Shown here piece by piece: positions 32,501 to 41,618 of a stretch of DNA of 64,000 bases. The stretch is from Georgenia satyanarayanai (GTDB lineage Bacteria > Actinomycetota > Actinomycetes > Actinomycetales > Actinomycetaceae). The DNA lies in assembly GCF_009193135.1 (NCBI RefSeq), contig NZ_VUKC01000014.1, forward strand, positions 32,886-96,885, in the 5' to 3' direction. The notes below the pieces were generated by a model. That model was not told where the DNA came from and did not search any database. It worked only from the letters and a program-made list of their open reading frames with translations. Position 1 is the first letter of the stretch, and each line of letters starts with the position of its first letter. A program made the position numbers and the translations under genes.

Positions 32501-35044
32501 TCAGGCGGCGGGGGTGCGGCGCACGCCGATGCTGTCGCGGCCGTCGCCGTCCCAGTCGCCGACGAACACCTCGTCGCCCTCGCGGCCGTAGCGCATGACC
32601 CGCTCGGCCTCGCCACCACGCAGCGTGTTGGACACGTGGTAGTCGCGGCCGCGGCGCACGGCGAAGGTGTCGCGGCCGTCGCCGTCCCAGTCACCGGCGA
32701 GGGTGACGTCGGACTCGCGCCCGTAGGCGAAGACGACGTCCGCGTCGCCACCGGCGATCGCGTTCTTCACGTGGTACACCTTGCCGCGGCGCACGGCGAA
32801 GGTGTCGCGGCCGTCGCCGTCCCAGTCGCCGACGACGACGGCGTCGCCCTCGCGGCCGTAGACGACCACGTGGTCGGCGTCCCCGCTGCGCAGGGAGTTC
32901 TTCACGTGGTAGGTCGCCCCGCGGCGCACCGCGAGGGTGTCGGTGCCGTCACCGTTCCAGTCGCCGACGAGGACGACGTCGTCCGCCTTGCCGTAGGTGA
33001 CCACGCGCTCGGCGGGGCCGCCGGTGGGGGCGTTGTTGACGAAGTACTGGTTGCCGCGGCGCACGGTGATCGAGTCACGCCCGTCCCCGTCCCAGTCACC
33101 GACGAGGACCTCGTCGGTGTGCCGGCCGTACTGGAAGGCGTAGTCGGCGTCGCCGCCCGTCCAGCCGTTGGTGAGGAAGAAGCCGTAGCGCTGCGTCGGC
33201 TGCTGCGGCTCCTCGCCCTCGTAGCCGAGGCCGAAGCCGATCGGGTGGAGCACGCCCTCACCGTCGGCGGTCGGGACGTTGACCGGCAGCTTGCCGGTCG
33301 GCTCGACGGTGCCGAGGACGACGTCGGCGACGGCCTGGAGCGAGGGGCGCTGGTAGCCGTAGGTGACGAGCTGTGCCGGCGCGGGGTTCTCCCACGCGAC
33401 GTCGTACGGGTTGCGCACGGGCACGTGCACGACCGGGACGTCGGTGGCCTGGAGCGCGGTGAGGAGGTCGTGCTGCGCCTGGGTCTGGGCGGCGTTGGCC
33501 GGGGTGTGGGTCATGAGGACGATCGCGTCATGGCCCTCAGCGGCCTCGGCGGCCGCGGCGATCTGCTCGGCGTTCGGGAAGTTCGCCGTGTACAGGTGCT
33601 CGGTCTCCACGCCGCGGTCGGTGAAGGCCTGGGCGAGGTTCGGCACCCCGCTCTGGCCCCAGCCGGTGACGAAGACCGACTGGCCCTCGTCGAGCGGGAG
33701 GAGGTCGCCCTCGTTGCGGAGCAGGGTGACCGACCGGTCGGCGATCTCCTGCGCCGTCGCGGTGTGCTCGGCGTTGCCGACGATGTCCATGACCTCGTCG
33801 ACGGGAACGCTCGGGTCCTCCTCCCACACCCCGCGCTCGACCTTCCACTCGAGGATGCGGGTGACCGACTCCTCCAGGCGCTCGCGGGTGATCTCGCCGG
33901 ACTCGACGGCGGCGCTCACGGCCTCGAAGGTCGCCGGGACGTCGGGCGACATGAGGAGGATGTCCGAGCCCGCCTGGATGGCGAGGACGGCGATGTCGCC
34001 GTCGTCGAGCGGGTTGTCGGGCAGCTGCTTGAGTGCGGCCATGTCGAGGGCGTCGGTGGTGATGAGGCCGTCGAAGCCGAGCTCCTCGCGGAGCAGCCCG
34101 GTGAGGACCTCCGGTGACAGGGTGCCGGGCATCTCGGGGTCGAGCTCCTCGACGATGACGTGGGCCGTCATGATCATGTCGACGCCGGCCTCGATGGCCG
34201 CCTCGAAGGGCAGCAGGTGCTGGTCGAGGGTGGCGCGGTCGTAGGTGACGATCGGCAGGCCGGTGTGGGAGTCGGTCTCGGTGTCGCCGTGGCCGGGGAA
34301 GTGCTTGGCCGCGGCCCCGACGCCCTGGGACTGCAGGCCCTCGATCTGGGCGACGCCGAGCGCGGCGACGTTCTCCGGGTCCTCGCCCATCGAGCGGACG
34401 CCGATGACCGGGTTGGCGGGGTTGGTGTTGACGTCGACGACGGGGGCGAAGTCGGCGTTGATGCCGACGGCGGCCAGCTCGGAGCCCAGGACCTCGCCCT
34501 GCGCGCGGGCGAGCGCCGTGTCGAAGGTGGCGCCGAGGGCCATGTTGCCGGGCAGCACGGTCATCGGGGCACCCATGCGGGCGACGATGCCGCCCTCCTG
34601 GTCGATGGTCGTCGCCAGCGGGATGCCGGAGCCGCCCTCGCCGACGGAGACGGCCTGCAGGCCGTTGGAGAGCTCGGCGGTGAGCTCGGGGTCGCTGACG
34701 ATGCCGGGGTTGGACCAGGCGAAGTAGAGGACACCACCGAGGTCGAACTTCTCGACGACCTCCCGGGGAGTGTCGACGCCGTAGCGGTCCTGGTTCTCCT
34801 CGGCCATCGAGTCGTCGTCGGCGGAGTCGCCGTAGACGTGGGTCCAGGTCATCTGGCCGATGAGCTCGTCGACCGTCATGTTGCTGACGATGTGGTCGAT
34901 CGGGTTCGCCGACTCCGGCGCGGACGTGGCGCTGGCGGGGACGGCGGATGCGAGCAGCATGCCCGCCCCGAGGGCTGTGGCGACGCCCGCCCGGGCGCCG
35001 GGGGTTCTTGTGGACAACGTTCCTCCAGGGGTGTGAGTCGTCAT
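32501..35044 (-). CDS. Secreted GH3 beta-N-acetylglucosaminidase-like enzyme with FG-GAP-type repeats
   Basis: An 847-aa secreted enzyme. Signal peptide: ATALGAGMLLASAVPASA. The GH3 part matches its paralogue downstream: DQEGGIVARMG, NPANPVIGVRSMG, KHFPGHGDTETDSH and the nucleophile in TTDALDMAAL, then the second GH3 domain. The C-terminal 230 residues are five repeats of about 45 residues centred on GDWDGDGRD, an Asp-rich calcium-binding pattern of FG-GAP/VCBS type expected to form blades of a beta-propeller that binds glycan or cell wall. There is no membrane anchor. Two starts are possible: ATG 35044, given here, and TTG 35017, which has GGAGG four bases upstream and gives a more compact signal peptide. 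A perfect DasR-type palindrome lies 108 bp upstream. Confidence 0.9.
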   Translation of the reverse strand: MTTHTPGGTLSTRTPGARAGVATALGAGMLLASAVPASATSAPESANPIDHIVSNMTVDELIGQMTWTHVYGDSADDDSMAEENQDRYGVDTPREVVEKFDLGGVLYFAWSNPGIVSDPELTAELSNGLQAVSVGEGGSGIPLATTIDQEGGIVARMGAPMTVLPGNMALGATFDTALARAQGEVLGSELAAVGINADFAPVVDVNTNPANPVIGVRSMGEDPENVAALGVAQIEGLQSQGVGAAAKHFPGHGDTETDSHTGLPIVTYDRATLDQHLLPFEAAIEAGVDMIMTAHVIVEELDPEMPGTLSPEVLTGLLREELGFDGLITTDALDMAALKQLPDNPLDDGDIAVLAIQAGSDILLMSPDVPATFEAVSAAVESGEITRERLEESVTRILEWKVERGVWEEDPSVPVDEVMDIVGNAEHTATAQEIADRSVTLLRNEGDLLPLDEGQSVFVTGWGQSGVPNLAQAFTDRGVETEHLYTANFPNAEQIAAAAEAAEGHDAIVLMTHTPANAAQTQAQHDLLTALQATDVPVVHVPVRNPYDVAWENPAPAQLVTYGYQRPSLQAVADVVLGTVEPTGKLPVNVPTADGEGVLHPIGFGLGYEGEEPQQPTQRYGFFLTNGWTGGDADYAFQYGRHTDEVLVGDWDGDGRDSITVRRGNQYFVNNAPTGGPAERVVTYGKADDVVLVGDWNGDGTDTLAVRRGATYHVKNSLRSGDADHVVVYGREGDAVVVGDWDGDGRDTFAVRRGKVYHVKNAIAGGDADVVFAYGRESDVTLAGDWDGDGRDTFAVRRGRDYHVSNTLRGGEAERVMRYGREGDEVFVGDWDGDGRDSIGVRRTPAA

Positions 35045-35151
35045 CGATCACGCGCGAGACCTCGCGCGGCAACTCTTTTCGCGCATCCATGCGCAGGGGA
35101 AAGACCTGCCAGCGTCCACCCTACGCCAGGGCAGTGGTCCGGGTCACGTCC

Positions 35152-35163
35152 TGGTCTAGACCA
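35152..35163. promoter_or_regulatory. DasR/NagR-type operator (perfect palindrome TGGTCTAGACCA)
   Basis: The 12-bp palindrome, with flanking C and A, matches the core of the dre element bound by GntR/HutC-type DasR regulators of amino-sugar metabolism in Streptomyces. It lies in the promoter region of the GH3 hexosaminidase-like gene that starts at 35044. No similar site was seen elsewhere in the window. Confidence 0.65.
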
Positions 35164-35228
35164 AGGCCGAGGTCGGGCCGGACCGCGCGGGGACAGCACG
35201 GGTCGACCCCGTGGACAGGGCGCTGGGA

Positions 35229-35245
35229 CCCGGCACGTGGCCGGG
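35229..35245 (-). terminator. Small hairpin after the APH-like gene
   Basis: CCCGGC-ACGTG-GCCGGG forms a 6-bp GC stem with a 5-nt loop, 28 bp after the kinase stop. Confidence 0.35.
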
Positions 35246-35272
35246 CACACCCGGAGGCCCGGGAGAGGAGCG

Positions 35273-36331
35273 TCAGCCCTCCAGGGCGAGCAGCTCGCGC
35301 ACCGCCTTGACGCGCTTGTGCGTCTGACGGCGCAGCGGCTCCAGGCGGTCCGCCTCCCGGGCGCGCTGCATGCGCGCCTCCAGCCGCGAGAGCACGACGA
35401 CGTGCGCAAGCGTCAGCTGCTCGGCCAGCGAGTAGTGACCCCGCGCGTGGCCCACCCGCCCGCCGAGGGCAGCGTCCAGCCGGTCGAGCGCCGGCCCGGC
35501 GGGGCCGGCGTTGACGTGCATCTTGGCGAGGTCGAAGGCCACGGGCCGGGTGCCGGCGTACTCCCAGTCGATGAGCACCACGCGGTCTCCGACACGCAGC
35601 ACGTTGGAGGAGACGAGGTCGCCGTGGGTGAAGCTCACCTCGAGGAGGTCGTCGCGCGCGATGAGCCGGTCCACCCGGGCCGCGAGCTTCGGGGGGACGT
35701 GCCCGTCCTCGACGACACCGCGCCAGCGCTCGCGGAAGGCCGGGTTGACGACCGTGGACAGCGGTCTGGCCGTCACGCCCACGGCGCGCTGGAGGATCGC
35801 CAGCTCGGCCGCCACCACGTCCATCGCCGCCCTCACCTCGGTCGGGGTGTGGGGGGTGGCGCCCTCGACGACCTCCTCGACGAGGTAGGCGGTGCGCCCG
35901 GAGAAGAGCGTGCCGTGGTCACGCATGGCCGGGGCCAGGCCCGGCCGGTTGGCCGCGACGAGCTGCGCGGCCCGGACGCTGCGGCTGACGCCGTGCTCCC
36001 GCTCGGGGTGGCGTGAGCCCGCCTGGATGCGGGCGCACAGGCCCTCCTCGGCGTAGAAGGACCGCATGCGCACCTGACGGCCCCGGTCGAACTTGCCGAT
36101 GAGGACGGCGTCGGCCGCGACGGGAGCGGTGACCGGGACGGCATCCGTCCCGGCGTCGGCGGGGACGACGCCGACGGGCAGGGCGGGGTGCGGCGGGACG
36201 CCGTGGGCGACGGAGCCCGTGGCCTCCAGGCGTCGCCAACGGGCCGCCGCGGGCAGCGCCGGGCTGCGCCGCTCGACCACGGCGAGCGCGGCCAGGGCAC
36301 GCCGCCAGCGGCCCGTCGTCTTCCTCCACAT
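35273..36331 (-). CDS. APH/choline-kinase-like phosphotransferase
   Basis: A 352-aa protein of the aminoglycoside/choline/Ser-Thr kinase-like fold. The kinase core has the Brenner motif HGDLVSSNVL (catalytic Asp) and the metal-binding VLIDWEYAG, with VEEVVEGATPHTP as hinge. The glycine-rich N-lobe is weak: residues 75-140 (VLIGKFDRGRQVRMRSFY) look more like a glycan or lipid-carrier kinase than a resistance enzyme. The N-terminus is rich in Arg and Trp. It probably phosphorylates a small hydroxyl compound; the substrate is unknown and antibiotic resistance should not be assumed. AGGAGG lies five bases before the ATG. A CCTAGCC-N5-GGCTAGG inverted repeat at 36340-36358 runs into that ribosome-binding site. 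Confidence 0.75.
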   Translation of the reverse strand: MWRKTTGRWRRALAALAVVERRSPALPAAARWRRLEATGSVAHGVPPHPALPVGVVPADAGTDAVPVTAPVAADAVLIGKFDRGRQVRMRSFYAEEGLCARIQAGSRHPEREHGVSRSVRAAQLVAANRPGLAPAMRDHGTLFSGRTAYLVEEVVEGATPHTPTEVRAAMDVVAAELAILQRAVGVTARPLSTVVNPAFRERWRGVVEDGHVPPKLAARVDRLIARDDLLEVSFTHGDLVSSNVLRVGDRVVLIDWEYAGTRPVAFDLAKMHVNAGPAGPALDRLDAALGGRVGHARGHYSLAEQLTLAHVVVLSRLEARMQRAREADRLEPLRRQTHKRVKAVRELLALEG

Positions 36332-36390
36332 GTCGTCCTCCTAGCCCCCGAGGCTAGGGCGCATCGAGAGCCGGGTGCGCATCGCCGCGC

Positions 36391-37251
36391 TCATCCCAGC
36401 TGGAAGGGCAGCCGGCGGAGCTCGGCGGTGGTCGTGGCGAGCGTGTCCCGGGCCCGCAGGCCCACGGCGTACTCGCGGTCGCGGCGGGCGACGAGCACCG
36501 CGGCGAGGAACCGCTCGGGGTGGGTGCCCCACGGCGGCGGCGGGGCCACGAGCGGCTCCACCCGGGCGGCGAGCTGGCGGCCCAGCTGCTCGCGGGAGGC
36601 GGGGTCGAGGGTGCCGGTGCGGTCGAGGAAACGACGGGCGGCGAGCGCGACACCGTCGGGCATGGCGCGGATGTCGGCGCCGCGGGCCCAGTCCTCGAGC
36701 TCGGGCGGCATGAGGAGCGGGGGCGCCTTGCGGTCCGCGCCCCGGGTGCGCACGGCGTAGGTCCCGGCGAGCAGGTCGCCCAGCCGCTTGCCGCGGCCGT
36801 TGAGGAGCGCGGTCATGACGGCGACCGAGCCGGCCGTCAGCCACAGCTCGCCGAACCCGGTGAGCGAGCGGGTGAAGGCGTGCCGCAGCCGGATGGGGCC
36901 GCCGTCGTCGCGGACGATGCGGATGCCGGTGGCGGCCTTGCCGAGGGACCTGCCCCGGCTCAGGGTCTCCACGACGGTGGGCGCGACGACGACGACCCCG
37001 GCGAGGGTCGCGATCGACACCGCCGTCACCCGTGCCTCGTTGAGGTCACCGAGGCTGCCGAGGACACCCACCGCGAGGGCGAGGAGCACGGCCGCGTAGG
37101 CGGCGGCGTCGATGAGCCCGCTGACCACCCGCAGGAGGAACGCGGCGGGGCGGACCTCCAGCGCCACGGCCTCCCCGGTGATGATGAGGTCGTCGGTCAG
37201 CCGTGCCGCCTGCAGCGCACGGCCTGCCGAGTGCGCCGCGTGCGTGGTCAT
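36391..37251 (-). CDS. RDD family membrane protein
   Basis: A 286-aa protein with an RDD domain in its first half: VVSGLIDAAAYAAVLLALAVGVLG (the membrane segment with the RDD-type Asp), a second helix (IATLAGVVVVAPTVVETL), then GRSLGKAATGIRIVRDDGGPI and RHAFTRSL. The second half is soluble: YAVRTRGADRKAPPLLMPPELEDWA, then a helical region of about 130 residues. RDD proteins are implicated in ion or small-molecule transport; the exact role is unknown. In Micrococcales it is commonly next to SpoIIM, DUF58 and MoxR genes, as here. ATG 37251 has TACCCT seven bases upstream and no ribosome-binding site, so it is probably leaderless. Confidence 0.85.
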   Translation of the reverse strand: MTTHAAHSAGRALQAARLTDDLIITGEAVALEVRPAAFLLRVVSGLIDAAAYAAVLLALAVGVLGSLGDLNEARVTAVSIATLAGVVVVAPTVVETLSRGRSLGKAATGIRIVRDDGGPIRLRHAFTRSLTGFGELWLTAGSVAVMTALLNGRGKRLGDLLAGTYAVRTRGADRKAPPLLMPPELEDWARGADIRAMPDGVALAARRFLDRTGTLDPASREQLGRQLAARVEPLVAPPPPWGTHPERFLAAVLVARRDREYAVGLRARDTLATTTAELRRLPFQLG

Positions 37252-37258
37252 GTGTGGC

Positions 37259-37264
37259 AGGGTA
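37259..37264 (-). promoter_or_regulatory. Candidate -10 element, leaderless RDD transcript
   Basis: TACCCT on the minus strand lies seven bases before the RDD ATG, inside the 18-bp gap to the divergent SpoIIM gene. Confidence 0.45.
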
Positions 37265-37269
37265 CCCGC

Positions 37270-38265
37270 GTGGACATCGACGCCTTCGCGGCCGTGCACC
37301 GCCCGGAGTGGGAACGGCTGCGCGCGCTGTCCACGCGGCGCCGCCTCGCCGGCGCGGAGGCCGACGAGCTCGTCGCGCTCTACCAGGCCACGGCCGGGCA
37401 CCTGTCCGCGCTGCGGACCTCGGCGCCGGACCCGCTGCTCGTCTCCGAGCTCTCCGGCCTGCTCGCCACGGCCCGCGGCCGGATCGCCGGCGCCCACGAG
37501 GCGCGGCTGTCGGACGTCGCCCGCTTCCTCCGCCTCTCGCTGCCGGCCGCGTTCTACCGGGTGCGCTGGTGGACGGTGTGGGTGGGGCTCGTGTTCGTCG
37601 CCGTCGGCGCCGCCAGCGGCTGGTGGGTGGCGACGAACCCGGCGGCGCTCGCGGCCATGGGCTCGCCCGCCGAGCTCGAGCAGTACGCGGAGGAGGCCTT
37701 CGCTGCCTACTACTCCAGCTACCCCGCGGGTGACTTCGCCGGCCAGGTGTGGACGAACAACGCGTGGATCGCCGCGCAGTGCATCGCGCTCGGCATCACG
37801 GGCGTGTTCCCCGTGTACGTGCTCGCCGCCAACGCCGTGGGGGTCGGTTCCGCGGGCGGTGTCATGGCCGCCCACGGGCACCTCGACGTGTTCTTCGGCC
37901 TCATCCTGCCGCACGGGCTCATGGAGCTGACCGCGATCTTCATCGCCGCTGGCGCCGGCCTCAAGCTCTTCTGGGCGTGGGTCGCGCCGGGGCCGCGGAC
38001 GCGCTCACGAGCGTTGGCCGAGGAGGGGCGCTCGCTGTTCATCGTGGCGATGGGGCTCGTCCTCGTGCTCGCCGTCTCGGGCATCGTCGAGGGCTTCGTC
38101 ACGCCGTCCGGGCTTCCCGGGTGGCTCAAGATCGCCATCGGGGCGCTCGTGCTCGCGGCCTACTGGGCCTACACCCTCGTCCTCGGCGGGCGGGCGGTGC
38201 GGGCGGGGGAGACCGGTGACCTCGAGGAGGACCTCGCCGGGCACGCCCTGGCCCAGGCGGGCTGA
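37270..38265 (+). CDS. Stage II sporulation protein M-like (SpoIIM/DUF95) membrane protein
   Basis: A 331-aa integral membrane protein of the SpoIIM family, found in non-sporulating actinobacteria with RDD, DUF58 and MoxR genes. A soluble N-terminal helical domain of about 95 residues (WERLRALSTRRRL, ALYQATAGHLSALR) precedes five or so membrane segments, with the family motif FVTNNAWI-like (here VWTNNAWIAAQCIALGITG) and LPHGLMELTAIFIAAGAGL. In the SpoIIM family the PHG-E region is conserved. The role in vegetative cells is unknown, perhaps envelope remodelling. The GTG start is 18 bp from the divergent RDD start, and the stop abuts that of the convergent ChbG-like gene with no gap. Confidence 0.85.
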   Translation: MDIDAFAAVHRPEWERLRALSTRRRLAGAEADELVALYQATAGHLSALRTSAPDPLLVSELSGLLATARGRIAGAHEARLSDVARFLRLSLPAAFYRVRWWTVWVGLVFVAVGAASGWWVATNPAALAAMGSPAELEQYAEEAFAAYYSSYPAGDFAGQVWTNNAWIAAQCIALGITGVFPVYVLAANAVGVGSAGGVMAAHGHLDVFFGLILPHGLMELTAIFIAAGAGLKLFWAWVAPGPRTRSRALAEEGRSLFIVAMGLVLVLAVSGIVEGFVTPSGLPGWLKIAIGALVLAAYWAYTLVLGGRAVRAGETGDLEEDLAGHALAQAG

Positions 38266-39099
38266 TCACCACGCCGGGACGACCGTGATGCCCTCCCGGC
38301 GCAGGGTGCGGTGGAAGGCGGGGTCGCGGAGCAGCCGCAGCTCCCACAGCCGCTTGCGGCCGTCCGCCGCGGGCAGCCGCAACGCGGCCGAGCGGGGGGC
38401 CGGGTGCACCATGAGCTCGGACGTGCCCGCCGGCAGGCGACGCAGCTGGGAGAGGACCTCGGCCCGCAGCTGGGGGTAGCTCAGCGTGAGGCGGCCCGGC
38501 AGCCAGGCGCTGACGAGCACCTCCGGCAGGCGCACCCCGAGCTCGTCGGCGTGGGCGACCGCGCCGCGGTGGGCGGCGCGCAGCCCCCGCGCGGCCAGCC
38601 CGAGCACGGGTCCCAGCCGCCGCGGCAGCCGGAAGGCGAGCCCGTGGGCGGCGCAGAAGTCGACGGCGGTGTCCGCCAACGAGCGTCCGTGCAGCCCGTA
38701 GAGGGTCCCGGAGTGGGAGTCGACAGCGGCCGGCCGCAGCCCGGCCGCGCGCATCCACTCGAGCTGGGCGCCCATCTCCCGGGCGACGTCCGCGGGGCTG
38801 GCCCGACGTTCCGCGACGCCGCCCTCGACGGGGAGCGCGCCGTCGGGCCCGACGAGGGAGTCCACCCCGGGGGCGAGGGGCCGCCAGCCGGCCCACTCGT
38901 GCCCGGTGGACAGGGCGACGTGGAGCCGTGCCTCGAGACCGGCGGCGCGGAGGCGGCTGACGGCGTCCTCTGCGGCCGGTGCGACCGGGATGAGGGTGGT
39001 GGCCGAGACGAGCCCGTCCCGCATGAGGTCGACGATGACCACGTTGATGTCGGCGTCCGCCCCGAGGTCGTCCGCCGTGATGACGAGCTGCCGCTTCAC
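38266..39099 (-). CDS. ChbG/HpnK (YdjC) family carbohydrate deacetylase
   Basis: A 277-aa cytoplasmic enzyme of the YdjC/ChbG family, which removes acetyl groups from N-acetylated sugars (chitobiose, HpnK-type lipids). The ITADDLG motif at residues 7-13 supplies the catalytic/metal Asp residues. HVALSTGHEW and VDSHSGTLYG supply the conserved histidines, and SELMVHPAP the last metal-site His. The canonical LTLH of the family is replaced by RLHVALS. The ATG is the family start. Given the GH3 hexosaminidases 3-9 kb away, a role in amino-sugar breakdown is plausible, but no direct link is visible. Confidence 0.82.
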   Translation of the reverse strand: MKRQLVITADDLGADADINVVIVDLMRDGLVSATTLIPVAPAAEDAVSRLRAAGLEARLHVALSTGHEWAGWRPLAPGVDSLVGPDGALPVEGGVAERRASPADVAREMGAQLEWMRAAGLRPAAVDSHSGTLYGLHGRSLADTAVDFCAAHGLAFRLPRRLGPVLGLAARGLRAAHRGAVAHADELGVRLPEVLVSAWLPGRLTLSYPQLRAEVLSQLRRLPAGTSELMVHPAPRSAALRLPAADGRKRLWELRLLRDPAFHRTLRREGITVVPAW

Positions 39100-39133
39100 A
39101 GGCTCACGCTAAGTCGGCCCCCATCCCCCCGCA

Positions 39134-39223
39134 CCCCGCCAAGAACTTCGCAATTGGTGACCTGACCGACGTCCCGGACGCCCGGAGCGTCGCTCGACCC
39201 ACCAATTGCGAAGGTGGCGGGGG
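39134..39223. repeat. Intergenic imperfect inverted repeat with AATT cores
   Basis: CTTCGCAATTGGTG at 39146-39159 is mirrored exactly at 39200-39213, with about 40 bp between. Both arms extend outward through a shared CCCCGCCA / TGGCGGGG block, with a 3-bp offset, so each arm is about 25 bp. CAATTG in such GC-rich DNA is conspicuous. It lies between the DUF58 stop and the ChbG-like start, both on the minus strand. It could be a mobile or REP-like element, a paired operator or a large terminator. Confidence 0.6.
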
Positions 39224-39256
39224 CGGGGGCGGGGGCGGGGGGACGGGGCGGGGCGG
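39213..39256. repeat. G-run tract (potential quadruplex)
   Basis: Seven runs of four to six G separated by single C or AC follow the inverted repeat and end at the DUF58 stop. The G-rich strand is the plus strand; the DUF58 mRNA would be C-rich here. Confidence 0.5.
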
Positions 39257-40549
39257 TCAGAGGCGGCCGGCGGCTTTGAGGGCGAGGTAGGTGTCGGCGA
39301 GGGTGGGCGGGAGGTCGTCCGGGGTCGCCTCGACGACCTCGACGCCGCGACGGCGCAGCCGGGCCGCCGCGGCCGCCCGCTCGAGGGCGGCGCGCTCGGC
39401 GGCGGCGGCGTCGAAGACCTCCTCGCTCGTGCCGCGCCGGCGGCGGATCTCCTCGGCCTCGGGGTCCGCGGCGGAGGCGAGCACCACCTGGTGGTCCCGG
39501 GTCATCGCGCCGACGACGGGCAGCAGGTCCGACAGCACCGCGGCGGTGTCGAGCGCGGTGAGCAGGACGACGAGGGAGCGCTGGGAGAGCGCGTCGCGCA
39601 CGGTCTGCGTCACCGTCGGCCAGCTCATCTGCACGAGGGAGGCCTCGACCGGCGCGAGACCCTCGGCGAGCGCCGACATGAGGCGTGGCCCCTGCACCCC
39701 CGACACCCGTGCCCGGACGGTGGAGTCGACGGCGACGACGTCGACCCGGTCCCCGGCCCGCGAGGCGAGCGCCGCGAGCAGGAGCGCCGCCTCGATCTGG
39801 GCCTCCAGCCGGGTCGCCTCCCCGAGCCGCGCGGCGGACAGGCGCGAGGAGTCGAGGACGATGAGGACGCGCCGGTCCCGCTCGGGCCGCCACGTGCGCA
39901 CGACGACGTCACCGCCGCGGGCGGTGGCACGCCAGTCGATGGAACGGACGTCGTCGCCGATGACGTACTCGCGCAGGGAGTCGAACTCGGTGCCCTCGCC
40001 GCGGACCTGGACGGCGGCGCGGCCGTCCATCTCCCGCAGCCGAGCCAGCCGGGAGGGCAGGTGGCGGCGGGAGCTGAAGGCGGGCAGCACCCGCAGCCGG
40101 GCGGGGGCGGGCAGCGAGCGCTGCCGGGCGGCCAGGCCGAGGGGCCCGTGGCAGCGCAGGGTGACGAGGTCGGCCTCCCGGTCCCCGCGCCGGGTGGGGC
40201 GCAGCCCGGTCCGCACGCGCCGCGCCTCGCCGGCGGGCACCGTGAGGCGGTGCCGGTTGCGCTCGGCGCCGGCCGAGGGCACCCACGCGTCGCGGACGAG
40301 GAGCCGTGCGGTGCGGGTGCCGGTGTTGACGACGGTGAGCGTCGACGTCGCCGGCTCACCCAGCCGCACCGAGTGCGGGACCTCCCGCGCGGGCCGCAGC
40401 GCCCGCGGCGAGGCGGCGAGGACGAGGTCGAGGACCACGGCGAGCACGAGCAGGGCCGCCCAGGCGACCACCGTCGTCGTGCGCGGCACGAGCAGCACCG
40501 GCAGCACACCCGCGGCGGCGACGAGGACGGCGCGGCGGGTCAGCGCCAT
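39257..40549 (-). CDS. DUF58 domain protein (MoxR-associated)
   Basis: A 430-aa membrane-associated protein that partners the MoxR ATPase encoded just upstream. Two N-terminal hydrophobic helices (AVLVAAAGVLPVLLVP, VVAWAALLVLAVVLDLVLA) are followed by a beta-sandwich region (VRLGEPATSTLTVVNTGTRTARLLV). The DUF58 motif GTEFDSLREYVIGDDVRSIDWRATAR spans about residues 194-219, and a von Willebrand A-like domain begins RRVLIVLDSSRLS with a partial MIDAS. In MoxR systems such proteins are thought to take part in metal-cofactor insertion or folding of envelope complexes. The ATG is 46 bp after the MoxR stop, so they form one operon. Confidence 0.88.
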   Translation of the reverse strand: MALTRRAVLVAAAGVLPVLLVPRTTTVVAWAALLVLAVVLDLVLAASPRALRPAREVPHSVRLGEPATSTLTVVNTGTRTARLLVRDAWVPSAGAERNRHRLTVPAGEARRVRTGLRPTRRGDREADLVTLRCHGPLGLAARQRSLPAPARLRVLPAFSSRRHLPSRLARLREMDGRAAVQVRGEGTEFDSLREYVIGDDVRSIDWRATARGGDVVVRTWRPERDRRVLIVLDSSRLSAARLGEATRLEAQIEAALLLAALASRAGDRVDVVAVDSTVRARVSGVQGPRLMSALAEGLAPVEASLVQMSWPTVTQTVRDALSQRSLVVLLTALDTAAVLSDLLPVVGAMTRDHQVVLASAADPEAEEIRRRRGTSEEVFDAAAAERAALERAAAAARLRRRGVEVVEATPDDLPPTLADTYLALKAAGRL

Positions 40550-40595
40550 GCCACCTCCTCGGGCGTGGGTCGCGTGGGGAGCGGTCGCACGGCGC

Positions 40596-41614
<1,019 letters not shown>

Positions 41615-41618
<4 letters not shown>

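Noticed and set aside
35273..36331. Aminoglycoside resistance gene
   Set aside because: Only the APH-like kinase fold is supported; the N-lobe and context do not indicate a resistance enzyme.
39109..39118. Single TAAGTCGGC match to the array B unit upstream of the ChbG-like gene
   Set aside because: A lone 9-bp match without tandem copies is compatible with chance.
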